46,574 nt of DNA, from the NCBI GenBank assembly GCA_024636155.1, contig JAGXHM010000019.1, positions 1 through 46,574 of the forward strand, written 5' to 3'. The translations under genes were made by a program, and so were the position numbers. Below are positions 1 to 8,275 of this stretch, one piece after another. The stretch comes from Deltaproteobacteria bacterium. Lineage in GTDB: Bacteria > Desulfobacterota > Desulfuromonadia > Desulfuromonadales > BM103. The notes below the pieces were generated by a model. The model did not search any database and was not told where the DNA came from. It saw only the letters and a program-made list of their open reading frames with translations. Positions within the stretch are counted from its first letter, which is position 1. Each line of letters starts with the position of its first letter.

Positions 1-39
1 GAGTTCGTCTGTAGTCAATACTCTTTGTTGTTCAAATAG

Positions 40-318
40 ATGTTTTTCATGCTGGTAGCTCACAAAAAAACAGGCAGGCAGAAGAACAAATATGTTGATG
101 AGGATGGTAATGAATGCAGCTTTGCGCAATTTATATTCCCTGAGTTTCGGCTTAAGAAGTTTACTTGCCCTACGCTAAATCATTCTCGTCTCTTGCTTGT
201 TTCATTGTTGATTGTAACAATAGTTATCATTGTTGCAAAGGAAGTTGAAATCTGCTTCCGCCTTGACTCTGATGTGGATGTTTTGGAGGGTTACTCTAAC
301 GATAGTCAGGATAGGTAG
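40..318 (+). CDS. Possible small membrane protein, unrecognised
   Basis: An open frame of 92 codons starts at an ATG without a convincing ribosome binding site. The product would have a basic N-terminal half and one hydrophobic stretch (about residues 50-66, LLLVSLLIVTIVIIVA) that could span the membrane, followed by an acidic tail. I recognise no family. The surrounding DNA is AT-rich compared with the rest of the window, and the gene stands alone at the window edge, so it may be a chance frame or part of a region acquired separately. Confidence 0.22.
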   Translation: MFFMLVAHKKTGRQKNKYVDEDGNECSFAQFIFPEFRLKKFTCPTLNHSRLLLVSLLIVTIVIIVAKEVEICFRLDSDVDVLEGYSNDSQDR

Positions 319-406
319 AGATATACAAAGGTCAAGGCCAAAGATAAGTGCGTCTCATTTATACTCCTACATCGTATGGAGGGTGTAAATTTGGCTGAAA
401 TGCGAA

Positions 407-434
407 ATTCTTACTGATACTGCAATGTAAGAAT
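407..434. terminator. Hairpin downstream of the MFS gene
   Basis: Perfect 8-bp arms ATTCTTAC (407-414) and GTAAGAAT (427-434) enclose a 12-nt loop. It lies about 40 bases past the stop of the leftward MFS gene and could end its transcript, but no T-run follows on that strand, so it may be only a repeat. Its right half resembles 1771-1785 on the other side of the gene. Confidence 0.3.
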
Positions 435-476
435 GGCTAATCCATCTCGCCGGTCATTTTATACACCAACAGGCGA

Positions 477-1658
477 CTATTGTTCCGCCAACCCCTTGGT
501 CATCAAGCTGCCCGCAGCCATCAGACATCCCATAGCGATAAACGCTAACTGGAACAGCCCGGCATCGCCGAGCATACCAAGTACGAGTGGTGTCACACCG
601 CCCCCCAGTAGAAAACCGAAAGGAACCGTATAGGCAACGGCCTGATTTCTCAACTCTGCTGGAACCGACAAGGCCAAGGTCTTGAACACCGGAGGGAAAA
701 AACAGACGGCAAACAACGGTTGCAGAAAAACCGGCACAAACAACCAATACCCCTGCAGCACACCGATGAGAGCAGTTAGTACCCCCCCTGTGATGAGGAT
801 AATCATAAGGGAGCGGCGCACGCCAATCCTATCTGTCAGCCAGCCACCGATAAGCACGACAGGAATGCTCAGCGTCCGCGATGCCGACAGCATGCTGTTG
901 CCTAGACCCCGTTCAATACCCTGATCGATGAAATAGACAGGCAGCATTGAGTAAATTCCGAGCGTACTTCCCACTCCCAAGCCAAATAGCAAAACCAGCT
1001 TCCAGAAATTCTTTTGCCGGAAAAAGTCTTGAAGAGTACTCAGTTTTGGTGCGACGCCCCGGCTTCCACCCTGACCGTCATAAAAACAATACACGGCAAC
1101 AATTCCCAGGGTCAGCAATCCCTGGAACATCAAGACCTGTTGCCAGTCAAAAAAGCGAAGTAGAATTTCCACCTGCAGAGGGACAAGGAATAGGGCGAAA
1201 TTCGGTCCCAGTTCGTGGACGGCCAGCCCCATCCCCCAGTGAGCCGAGGGGATCAGCTCGGTCAGTTTGGCCATGCCCGCTGGTAGATAGAGCCCCGCCA
1301 TGAAGCCCAATACGGCAATGAGAACTCCAATCTGCCAATAATTGCAGCTGAAAGCAATGCCGATCAGGCAGAGGCCGAAACCGGAGACGGACAGTTGGAT
1401 CGTCTGGGTAAAGGTCCAGCGGGAGGAGATCATCCCAGAAACAAACAGGCCGAAGAAATAGCCCAGCGACGTAATCAGGAAAAGGCTCCCGGTGCCGGCA
1501 TGGGAGTATCCAAGTTCCATCTCCATTATCGGCGCCAGCGGTGAGAGAAGAATACGGGCGACAAAGTTCAGGTAGAACAGCAGGGTGATAAAAAGTAAAG
1601 GACCAAGCCAGGGGTGTTTTCGCAATATCGCCATCTCCGATAAATGAGGAGCTATCAT
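477..1658 (-). CDS. MFS transporter
   Basis: A major facilitator of about 393 residues with roughly twelve hydrophobic segments and the cytoplasmic loop motif DRIGVRR between helices of the second half, as expected for MFS loop 8-9. Such proteins move small solutes across the inner membrane, usually by proton coupling; nothing in the sequence identifies the substrate. The ATG at 1658 is used because the only upstream start in frame is a TTG at 1670; another ATG lies at 1634. It is transcribed alone, leftward, and ends near a hairpin. A related but clearly different MFS gene lies at 22593. Confidence 0.85.
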   Translation of the reverse strand: MIAPHLSEMAILRKHPWLGPLLFITLLFYLNFVARILLSPLAPIMEMELGYSHAGTGSLFLITSLGYFFGLFVSGMISSRWTFTQTIQLSVSGFGLCLIGIAFSCNYWQIGVLIAVLGFMAGLYLPAGMAKLTELIPSAHWGMGLAVHELGPNFALFLVPLQVEILLRFFDWQQVLMFQGLLTLGIVAVYCFYDGQGGSRGVAPKLSTLQDFFRQKNFWKLVLLFGLGVGSTLGIYSMLPVYFIDQGIERGLGNSMLSASRTLSIPVVLIGGWLTDRIGVRRSLMIILITGGVLTALIGVLQGYWLFVPVFLQPLFAVCFFPPVFKTLALSVPAELRNQAVAYTVPFGFLLGGGVTPLVLGMLGDAGLFQLAFIAMGCLMAAGSLMTKGLAEQ

Positions 1659-1804
1659 AACCCCAAACAAACCAAAATCGCATACGGTTTTTATTGTGAT
1701 TTTTATAACCTTGAGTTTTGGGAAGATAGGGGGCGATGTGAGCGACGTCCGTAGAAATTTACTGAAAGTCCTGCGATGTAAGAATCCATAGCTGCTCCAA
1801 ATTA

Positions 1805-2428
1805 CTAAGAAATTGTCAGTTCGGCAGTACCCCAGTAGTTAAAAGACGCAGGACGCCAACCAGTAATATACATCGCATTCAGACTCTTAAGCTTAAAACC
1901 ACCTCGCTCAATAAGTTCTGGTATATCACGATTGAGATGACAGCCGCCGCCTACACGCTTCCAGATTGGGTTAATACAATCCTGTAATCGGCGAACACCA
2001 GCGTCCGGTGCGGCTCCATGTTCACAGAAAATAAGTTCTCCTGACGGTTTGAGAACACGAGCCATTTCCTTCATCGCCTGATCGGCATCAATAATTGAGC
2101 ATAACGTGTAAGTTACAACAACGGTATCAACACTGCTGGTCTCCAGTGGAATGTCCTCTCCAGACAGGCCGATCAATTCAACTTCAAAATTCACCGCGCG
2201 TGCTCTCTCTTTGGCACGATCAAGCATTTCTGATGAGGGATCAAGGCCCCAAACTTTGTTAACTTTACTCGCATCATAGAAAGGCAGATTCAAGCCTGTT
2301 CCCAGACCAACCTCCAGCACTCTACCGCGGGCAAGTGGGACAATCTTTTCTCGTTGGCGCATGACAGATTTAAGACTGCATGCAAAATGAACTAAATTGG
2401 GAAGGATGTGCTTGTTGTATAGCCTCAT
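1805..2428 (-). CDS. Class I SAM-dependent methyltransferase (METTL7/UbiE-like)
   Basis: A 207-residue protein with the SAM-binding loop VLEVGLGTGLNLPFY (about residues 37-51), the acidic end of strand 2 (WGLDPS) and a C-terminal segment with a CEHGAAP motif resembling METTL7-type methyltransferases, which act on small or lipid-like substrates. The ATG at 2428 is chosen because GAGG lies 7 bases upstream; the open frame runs farther but would overlap the upstream gene. That gene, an aminomutase-like radical SAM enzyme, ends only 7 bases before, so the two are very likely co-transcribed and perhaps translationally coupled. The substrate is unknown. Confidence 0.8.
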   Translation of the reverse strand: MRLYNKHILPNLVHFACSLKSVMRQREKIVPLARGRVLEVGLGTGLNLPFYDASKVNKVWGLDPSSEMLDRAKERARAVNFEVELIGLSGEDIPLETSSVDTVVVTYTLCSIIDADQAMKEMARVLKPSGELIFCEHGAAPDAGVRRLQDCINPIWKRVGGGCHLNRDIPELIERGGFKLKSLNAMYITGWRPASFNYWGTAELTIS

Positions 2429-2435
2429 CAATACC

Positions 2436-3491
2436 TCAACAACAATTCGATCTGGCAGCCAACTGATGATTTGGCAGTTCAACGACACCGCCAGATGTCT
2501 GCACCTTGAGCGTCTCCCCCGCCTCGAGAAGATTTTCAGCCAACAGCACCTTACCCTGACCACCGGGTGGATCGATCACATACTGCGGTATGCCGAACCC
2601 GGCAATCCGGCCACGCATGGCAGCAATGATCGCCAGGCCACGTTCGACAGGTACCCGGAAATGGGCCGTTCCGCGCGCCTGGTCAAGGTGATGCAGGTAA
2701 TAGGGACGTACACGCATTTGCAACAGGCTACGACAGAGTTCCTGCATGACCTCAGCGTCGTCGTTGACGCCGCGTAGCAGGACGGTCTGGTTGCCCAGCT
2801 GGATGCCGGCGTTGGCCAGACTCGCACAGGCTTTAACGCTGGAGGCGACTAACTCGCGAGGATGATTGAAATGAGTGTTGAGATAGAGTGGCTGAAAACG
2901 GGCCAGTAGCTGACAGAGTTGTGGTGTGATGCGCTCCGGCAGGGTTACCGGCACCCGACTGCCGATACGGATCATCTCTACGTGGGGGATGTCATGCAGC
3001 GACGTCAATATCTCTTCAAGACGATCGTCGTCAAGAAGCAACGGATCACCACCCGTCAGGATGACATCCCGAATTCCAGGCGTAGCTGCGAGATAGGCAA
3101 CGCCTTCGGCGATCTGTTCTGCGGAAAAAGCCAGGGCTGCGGTGCCGACCCGATTCTTGCGGGTACAGAAACGACAATAGCCAGCGCACTGTCCGGAGAC
3201 CAGCAACAGAGCACGATCCGGGTAACGATGCACCACTGCTGGTACCGGCGAGAAGGAGTCCTCGTTCAGGGAGTCCTCGGGCAAGTCATCTGCCGCCAGT
3301 TCGTACGGATCGGGCACGCACTGTCGCCAGATCGGGTCGCCCGGTCGTTCAATCAGGCCTAGATAGTGCGGTGTGATGCGCAGGGGGTAACGAGCGATCA
3401 CCGCCCGCAGTGGTTCGGGATCAATGCCGAAACGTTTGGCCAGCTGTTCCGGGGTGATGATGCTGTTAGCAAGTTGTGATTTCCAGGTCAT
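2436..3491 (-). CDS. Lysine 2,3-aminomutase family radical SAM enzyme (KamA-like)
   Basis: A 351-residue PLP-dependent radical SAM protein. Cys102, Cys106 and Cys109 (CAGYCRFC) form the [4Fe-4S] motif; TGGDP (about 146-150) is the SAM-binding segment; Lys314 in DPPGGQGK matches the PLP lysine of lysine aminomutase. Asp270 (HHLDQARG) and Asp307 align by eye with the two aspartates that hold the lysine side chain in clostridial KamA, so lysine specificity is plausible. The C-terminus is more KamA-like than EpmB-like, although the length (EpmB is about 340) fits either. Products could be beta-lysine for osmolyte synthesis or EF-P modification; no ablB or epmA is present in the window. The next gene, a methyltransferase, is tightly linked. 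Confidence 0.85.
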   Translation of the reverse strand: MTWKSQLANSIITPEQLAKRFGIDPEPLRAVIARYPLRITPHYLGLIERPGDPIWRQCVPDPYELAADDLPEDSLNEDSFSPVPAVVHRYPDRALLLVSGQCAGYCRFCTRKNRVGTAALAFSAEQIAEGVAYLAATPGIRDVILTGGDPLLLDDDRLEEILTSLHDIPHVEMIRIGSRVPVTLPERITPQLCQLLARFQPLYLNTHFNHPRELVASSVKACASLANAGIQLGNQTVLLRGVNDDAEVMQELCRSLLQMRVRPYYLHHLDQARGTAHFRVPVERGLAIIAAMRGRIAGFGIPQYVIDPPGGQGKVLLAENLLEAGETLKVQTSGGVVELPNHQLAARSNCC

Positions 3492-3530
3492 AAAGACAAT
3501 TTTAAGTTTTGAATGTTGAATTCAGGAGTA

Positions 3531-3690
3531 AATCCGGGGACAGCCCCGAATGGCGCGATTGATGTGTTTATCGAACACAAAAGGCTGACATCTTTTTGCC
3601 CCAAGATTACTTCATGATTTCTCTGATTATAAGCTTTAAATCAGCATAATCTCGAAGTAATCGTGAGGCTAATTTTGTTTGTAAATTCCT
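3531..3690 (-). repeat. Truncated copy of palindromic repeat family 1
   Basis: This intergenic DNA contains a 58-bp core (3605-3662) bounded by inverted arms GATTACTTC and GAAGTAATC, with an inner dyad around AAGCTT. The reverse complement matches 12670-12727 with a single difference, and weaker similarity extends to about 3566 and 3690. The left edge, AATCCGGGGACAG followed by GAATGGCGC, resembles the terminal repeat of the fuller copy at 12563-12867; the opposite end is missing. It lies between the MauE-like gene and the start of the aminomutase gene. Confidence 0.8.
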
Positions 3691-3729
3691 ACTAACCGAA
3701 GCATCGACAGTATGGATGCTGCGTACACA

Positions 3730-4203
3730 TCAACTTTCTGGACCGTTCTGGCTTTTCTCGTTCCGCGTCCCGCATCCCGCGTGCCCCGCAGTACGTAACC
3801 ACCAGGTCAGCACAACCAATCCCATCAAACCGACATCACGCAACAAGGCAGCACCGGCAGTGACATTTTCACCGCCACCTGGGTCGAAGCAGCCACAATC
3901 AATTCCCAGATCACGCAAGAGAACAGAGGTCAGGGCGACCATAAAAACCAGAGTCATGCCACCGATCACCATCAAGGCCGGACGAACCCGGGCATTGAGC
4001 AGGAGCAGGATTCCGGCGAGGAACTCCACGTACGGCAAAGTAGACGCCACCAGATAATTCATGGCGTAAGGAAGGATCTGGTAAGCCGCAACATGACCGG
4101 CGAAGGTGACCACATCCTGCGTTTTGACAGCGCCAGCATAAATAAAGACCAGAGCCAGGGCCAGACGAGCCAGATGATAGACAATCCGCGACATGCTCTT
4201 CAT
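3730..4203 (-). CDS. MauE/DoxX-like membrane protein
   Basis: A 157-residue protein with about four transmembrane helices, matching the MauE/DoxX superfamily. A CGCF motif (in IDCGCFDPG) between helices is typical of MauE-like proteins, which handle disulfides or redox partners at the membrane. It overlaps the upstream rhodanese gene by ATGA (4200-4203) and has GGAGAGAG just before its start, so the pair is translationally coupled. The last 15 or so residues are encoded by low-complexity CGTCCCGC-type repeats that also occur between other genes, suggesting that the natural C-terminus was replaced or extended by a repeat. The precise role is unknown; a thiol or sulfur link is inferred from the rhodanese partner. 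Confidence 0.75.
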   Translation of the reverse strand: MKSMSRIVYHLARLALALVFIYAGAVKTQDVVTFAGHVAAYQILPYAMNYLVASTLPYVEFLAGILLLLNARVRPALMVIGGMTLVFMVALTSVLLRDLGIDCGCFDPGGGENVTAGAALLRDVGLMGLVVLTWWLRTAGHAGCGTRNEKSQNGPES

Positions 4204-4697
4204 CGGCTCTCTCCCGTTACGGGAAGACCTGCATCACGCCATTCCGGATAACCACCTTCAAATACCCGCACATCCAGATAGCCCGCCTCAAGTAGACGCA
4301 CCCCCAGATCAAACGAATCCGGGCAACCGAAACCACTGCAATAAGTTATAATGGCTCGGTCCCTGACAATTTTCTCAAGAAACTCGGGCAGCACGGCATC
4401 AATCTCGACCATCGGCAATGACACAGCGCCATCGATATGGCCCATAGTATAGAGTTCTGGACTACGGGCATCGACGATCAAGCCACCAAAAGCAATCGCC
4501 TGCTGCACGTCACCGATCATTGCAGGGAGTGGCAAAGAGATCAAAGCGTTCTCTTCCAGCTCAGCCTGGCACTGAGGAGCAGACAGCTGTCCGGAAAAAG
4601 CATCCAGAACCAACTGATAGTTCAACGTCAGGCCGATCAGGGCGCTGAAGGCAATCAGTACGCAAGCCTCCAAACCGATGCGTTTCAAATCGTTCAT
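4200..4697 (-). CDS. Membrane-anchored rhodanese-domain protein
   Basis: A 165-residue protein: an N-terminal hydrophobic segment (about residues 9-30, an uncleaved anchor or signal) followed by one rhodanese domain. The active-site loop is CSGFGCPDS with the catalytic cysteine after ITY, and the domain ends with the usual GGYPEWRDAGLPV. Single-domain rhodaneses transfer sulfur or bind persulfides; this one should sit on the periplasmic side. It lies between slyX (5 bases upstream) and the MauE-like gene (ATGA overlap). The oppositely oriented neighbour operon encodes SCO and the oxidase, so a role in periplasmic thiol chemistry is possible but only inferred. Confidence 0.82.
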   Translation of the reverse strand: MNDLKRIGLEACVLIAFSALIGLTLNYQLVLDAFSGQLSAPQCQAELEENALISLPLPAMIGDVQQAIAFGGLIVDARSPELYTMGHIDGAVSLPMVEIDAVLPEFLEKIVRDRAIITYCSGFGCPDSFDLGVRLLEAGYLDVRVFEGGYPEWRDAGLPVTGESR

Positions 4698-4702
4698 TGT
4701 CG

Positions 4703-4894
4703 CTACTCGTCAGGAGACTGTGTGAGTTCAGGGCCCAGACTGCCAAGCATCTCGTGCATACCCGTGACTTGACGTTCGAGCCGACCAATACGTGCATTCG
4801 CTAACGTTAATTCGGCATTCAGCTCCTCAACAACGCTGTTCTGGTGAGCGTAGCGAATTTCCAACTCGATAATTCGTTCCTTCAGTTCGTCCAT
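4703..4894 (-). CDS. slyX: SlyX family coiled-coil protein
   Basis: A 63-residue, mostly helical, acidic protein with a heptad pattern that matches SlyX (start MDELKERIIELEIRYAHQ, then VVEELN and RLERQV). SlyX is about 70 residues in enterobacteria and its molecular role is not settled. The ATG at 4894 has GAGGGAG 7 bases upstream; longer versions of the frame begin in the divergent promoter region and are not supported. It is the first gene of a three-gene leftward operon with the rhodanese and MauE-like genes. Confidence 0.8.
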   Translation of the reverse strand: MDELKERIIELEIRYAHQNSVVEELNAELTLANARIGRLERQVTGMHEMLGSLGPELTQSPDE

Positions 4895-5025
4895 AACAAT
4901 CTCCCTCAAGAGCATTTCGGTCACTATAAAAACCGGCAACAATTTATTCAACCAAACAGGCTCTAACCAAGATATGCTATCAGAAGAGCAGGAGCTGTGC
5001 AATCGGCTCAATGATACGGAACTAA

Positions 5026-5053
5026 TTGCAAATTCTCATAAAATTGATATGAT
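5026..5053 (+). promoter_or_regulatory. Candidate sigma-70 promoter of the SCO-oxidase operon
   Basis: TTGCAA (5026-5031) and TATGAT (5048-5053) are separated by 16 bases, about 42 bases before the SCO start codon. Position and spacing fit a housekeeping promoter for the oxidase operon. Identified by eye only. Confidence 0.45.
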
Positions 5054-5094
5054 TACCGACATTGTCAACTTTTCTCTATCCACGAACGGAAATC

Positions 5095-6021
5095 ATGATT
5101 AAATTGAATCTTTCAGAACAAAGTTGCACCCCAGAGAGGTGGCTGGCAATCATCTTCTGCTTACTCTTCTATGGTTTGATATTCAGCACTTATGCTACAG
5201 CAGCCGTCCCTCAGCATCAACCCAATGAGCCGGCGAAAATGACTCATGAGGGACATACCGACACTACCGAAAAAACCAGTAAACATGTCCACCCAACCGA
5301 AACGAAAGAGAGTGCGGCCAAAGTTGGTCTGAATGAAAAACTAGGCGACTATCTCCCTCTCGACCTGGTCTTTCGTGATGAACAGGGCAACCCGGTCAGC
5401 TTATCCGATCTGGTGACCAAACCGACGATTATTGCTCCAGTTTATTATCGTTGCCCCAATGTCTGTCATTTCTTGCAAGGGGATCTGGCCAGGGTTCTCC
5501 CAGATATCAAGCTTAAAGCCGGTGAAGACTATCAGGTCATCTCCTTCAGCTTTGACGAAACGGAACAACCGGAACTGGCACTGCGCAGTCGCAACACCTA
5601 CTACGCGGCGATGAAAAACCAGTATCCGGACCACGCCTGGCATTTTCTGACCGGAGATCTTGCTACGATTCTTCAACTGACCGATGCAGCCGGCTATCAC
5701 TTCCAGAAGGTCGGCTCAGAGTTTCTGCACCCGGTCGCTTTTTTCGTTGTCTCTCCGGATGGGCAGATTATCCGCTACCTGCACGGCACCCATATCGTCC
5801 CCAAAGATCTGACTCTGGCGCTCTACGAAGCCAAAGCTGGCCGAGTCGGCACGACAATTCGTAAAATGGTCCAGTACTGTTTCAGCTTCGACCCTGAACA
5901 GAAGACTTATGTCTTTAATATCTTGCGTGTATCGGCCACAGCCATCCTGGCAACTCTGGCCATTTTCGCTGCCTTTCTGATGTTTGGCGGCAAGAAGTCC
6001 AAGAAGGATAAGAACCTATGA
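5095..6021 (+). CDS. SCO1/SenC-type copper chaperone
   Basis: A 308-residue thioredoxin-fold protein. An N-terminal hydrophobic segment (about 17-37) is followed by a His-rich linker and the SCO domain with the copper motif Cys120-PNV-Cys124 and the distal ligand His212 (LHPVAFF). An extra C-terminal transmembrane helix (about 276-298) with a basic tail makes it longer than typical single-helix SCO proteins. SCO delivers copper or reducing equivalents to the CuA site of subunit II. The ATG at 5095 is preferred over an upstream in-frame TTG at 5062. Its stop overlaps the start of ctaD (ATGA), making it the first gene of the oxidase operon. Confidence 0.9.
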   Translation: MIKLNLSEQSCTPERWLAIIFCLLFYGLIFSTYATAAVPQHQPNEPAKMTHEGHTDTTEKTSKHVHPTETKESAAKVGLNEKLGDYLPLDLVFRDEQGNPVSLSDLVTKPTIIAPVYYRCPNVCHFLQGDLARVLPDIKLKAGEDYQVISFSFDETEQPELALRSRNTYYAAMKNQYPDHAWHFLTGDLATILQLTDAAGYHFQKVGSEFLHPVAFFVVSPDGQIIRYLHGTHIVPKDLTLALYEAKAGRVGTTIRKMVQYCFSFDPEQKTYVFNILRVSATAILATLAIFAAFLMFGGKKSKKDKNL

Positions 6022-7646
6022 GTGAGGTAACTGCCACGGCGAGCAACGACCGCGGTTTTTTCGGCGAAGGCAACTATCCCGGCATCTTTGGCTGGATATT
6101 CTCCACCGACCACAAGCGCATTGGCCTGCTCTATTTCTGGTCCGTGACCATTTTCTTCTGTGTTGGAGTGTTGCTCGGGCTGCTGCTGCGCCTTGAGCTT
6201 TTTGCCCCCGGCGAGACGATCATGAGCGCCCAGAGCTACAACGCCACCTTCACCCTGCACGGCGTGATCATGATTTTCCTCTTCATTATCCCCGGTATCC
6301 CGGCAGCCTTTGGCAACATGATCATGCCGATCCAGATCGGAGCCCGCGACGTCTCTTTCCCGAAGCTCAACCTCTTCTCCTGGTACCTTTACATCACCGG
6401 TGCCGTGCTGGCCGTAACCTCACTCTTTACCGGTGGCGGCCCCCCTGATACCGGCTGGACCTTCTACGTTCCCTTCTCGGCCCAGACCAGCACCAACGTC
6501 TCACTCGCTGCGATAGCAGTCTTCATCCTCGGTTTCTCATCGATCCTTACCGGACTCAATTTCGTGACCACCATCCATCGTCTGCGCACCAAGGGCATGA
6601 CCTGGATGCGTATTCCGCTCTTTACCTGGTCACTTTACGCCACGGCCTGGATTCAGATCCTCGCCACCCCGGTAATCGGCATTACCGTCGCCCTGCTCTT
6701 TGCCGAGCGGGTCCTTGGCACCGGTCTGTTCGACCCTTCCCAGGGCGGTGACCCGATCATGTTCCAGCACCTCTTCTGGATTTACTCCCACCCGGCGGTC
6801 TACATCATGGTCCTGCCAGGCATGGGCGTAATCTCCGACATCATCCCGGTCTTCTCTCGCAAGCCAGCCTTCGGCTACAAAGCGATTGTGGTCTCCAGTA
6901 TCGCTATTGCCTTCGCCGGTTCTCTGGTCTGGGCCCATCATATGTACACCAGCGGCATGTCGGATATGGCGGTCATGATCTTCTCCTTTTTGACCTTCAT
7001 TGTCGCCATTCCGTCCGCGATCAAGGTTTTTAACTGGCTGGCGACCATGTACCAGGGCTCGATCCTGCTCGACCCGCCGCTCCTCTACGCCCTGTCGTTC
7101 ATTCTGCTCTTCACCATCGGCGGACTAACCGGCCTGGTACTCGGTGCAGCAGCAGCCGATGTACACGTCCATGACACCTACTTCGTCGTTGGTCACTTCC
7201 ATTTCGTCATGTTCGGTGGTACCGGCATGGCCTTCTTCGCCGCCATGCACTACTGGCTACCGAAGATTTACGGCCGCATGTACGACAAGACCGTTGCCAC
7301 CGTGGCCTGGGGAGTGATTATGATTGGTTTCCTCATTCTCTACATCTCCATGAAAGTGGTTGGCATGCAGGGCATGCCACGCCGCTATTACGACTACGTC
7401 CCTGAGTTTACAGGACTCAATCAGTTGGCCACGGTCGGCTCCTGGATCCTGGCCGTCGGCCTGATCCTGATGTTCGTCAACATCTTTCGCGGCATCTTCA
7501 AAGGCGATCCGGTAGAAGCCAACCCCTGGGGCGGTGCCTGCCTTGAGTGGCAGATCCCATCGCCACCACCCACTGAGAATTTCGGCGAAGAAGACCCTGT
7601 GGTCACCCACGGTCCCTATGACTTCAAGAAGGCAGGCATCCTATGA
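6018..7646 (+). CDS. ctaD: Cytochrome c oxidase subunit I (A2-type haem-copper oxidase)
   Basis: A 542-residue catalytic subunit with twelve predicted helices. CuB ligands are His258, His307 and His308 (WAHHMYTSG), and the crosslinked Tyr is Tyr262. VGHFHFVMFGG carries the haem a3 and haem a histidines. Helix VI reads YSHPAVY: the glutamate of the mitochondrial-type HPEVY is absent and the Tyr-Ser pair of A2-family oxidases is present. Asp111 (ARDVSFP) and Lys336 (SAIKVF) suggest intact D- and K-channel entries. It reduces O2 to water while pumping protons. The start overlaps the SCO stop by ATGA, and its own stop overlaps ctaE in the same way. Confidence 0.97.
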   Translation: MSEVTATASNDRGFFGEGNYPGIFGWIFSTDHKRIGLLYFWSVTIFFCVGVLLGLLLRLELFAPGETIMSAQSYNATFTLHGVIMIFLFIIPGIPAAFGNMIMPIQIGARDVSFPKLNLFSWYLYITGAVLAVTSLFTGGGPPDTGWTFYVPFSAQTSTNVSLAAIAVFILGFSSILTGLNFVTTIHRLRTKGMTWMRIPLFTWSLYATAWIQILATPVIGITVALLFAERVLGTGLFDPSQGGDPIMFQHLFWIYSHPAVYIMVLPGMGVISDIIPVFSRKPAFGYKAIVVSSIAIAFAGSLVWAHHMYTSGMSDMAVMIFSFLTFIVAIPSAIKVFNWLATMYQGSILLDPPLLYALSFILLFTIGGLTGLVLGAAAADVHVHDTYFVVGHFHFVMFGGTGMAFFAAMHYWLPKIYGRMYDKTVATVAWGVIMIGFLILYISMKVVGMQGMPRRYYDYVPEFTGLNQLATVGSWILAVGLILMFVNIFRGIFKGDPVEANPWGGACLEWQIPSPPPTENFGEEDPVVTHGPYDFKKAGIL

Positions 7647-8248
7647 GTGACCATGTCCACAAGGACTATACTGGCGCCAAATTCGGTATGTGGCTCTTCC
7701 TTTTTACCGAGGTATTACTTTTTGGAGGATTGTTTCTCCTTTATGCCGTTTACCTGGCCCGCTATCCTCAAGAATTCATTTCGGCCGGCAAAGAACTCAA
7801 CGTGTGGTTTGGCGGTGGCAATACCATGGTGCTGCTAACCAGCAGCCTCTTTGTTGCCATCTCGATCACTGCGCTGCGCCGTGGGGCCAAACGACTCTGT
7901 CTTGGTCTGCTCAGTGGCACCATTGCCTGCGCAGTCATCTTCATGATTAACAAGTACTTTGAATGGAGCGCCAAGATTCATCACGGCATCTATCCTGGCT
8001 CGGCACATTTGAAAGAGATGCAGCCCGGCGAAATGGTTTTTTTCAACCTCTATTACTTGACCACTGGGCTACATGGCCTGCACGTGATCATCGGTGCCCT
8101 GCTTCTGGTCTGGGCCATGTTTTTGATCAAGAGTGACAGAGTAAATGCTGATGATTTTGTCATCCTCGAGAATGCAGGCCTCTACTGGCACTTGGTTGAC
8201 CTGATCTGGATTTTTGTTTTCCCACTTTACTATTTGATTTTGCATTGA
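7643..8248 (+). CDS. ctaE: Cytochrome c oxidase subunit III
   Basis: A 201-residue membrane protein with about five helices, the length expected for bacterial subunit III lacking the first two helices. The conserved C-terminal region LTTGLHGLHVIIG and the ending NAGLYWHLVDLIWIFVFPL are diagnostic. It binds subunit I and stabilises proton uptake. Translation is coupled to ctaD through ATGA. After it comes a 132-base gap with a strong hairpin before subunit IV, the only sizeable gap in the operon. Confidence 0.95.
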   Translation: MSDHVHKDYTGAKFGMWLFLFTEVLLFGGLFLLYAVYLARYPQEFISAGKELNVWFGGGNTMVLLTSSLFVAISITALRRGAKRLCLGLLSGTIACAVIFMINKYFEWSAKIHHGIYPGSAHLKEMQPGEMVFFNLYYLTTGLHGLHVIIGALLLVWAMFLIKSDRVNADDFVILENAGLYWHLVDLIWIFVFPLYYLILH

Positions 8249-8275
8249 TGAACTGGCAGCACAAGAATCTATACA

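Noticed and set aside
2429-2563. Longer N-terminus for the methyltransferase
   Set aside because: The added residues are basic, overlap the end of the aminomutase gene and precede a well-placed ribosome site.
4895-5011. Longer N-terminus for SlyX
   Set aside because: Extra 39 residues do not match SlyX and cover the intergenic region shared with the SCO gene.
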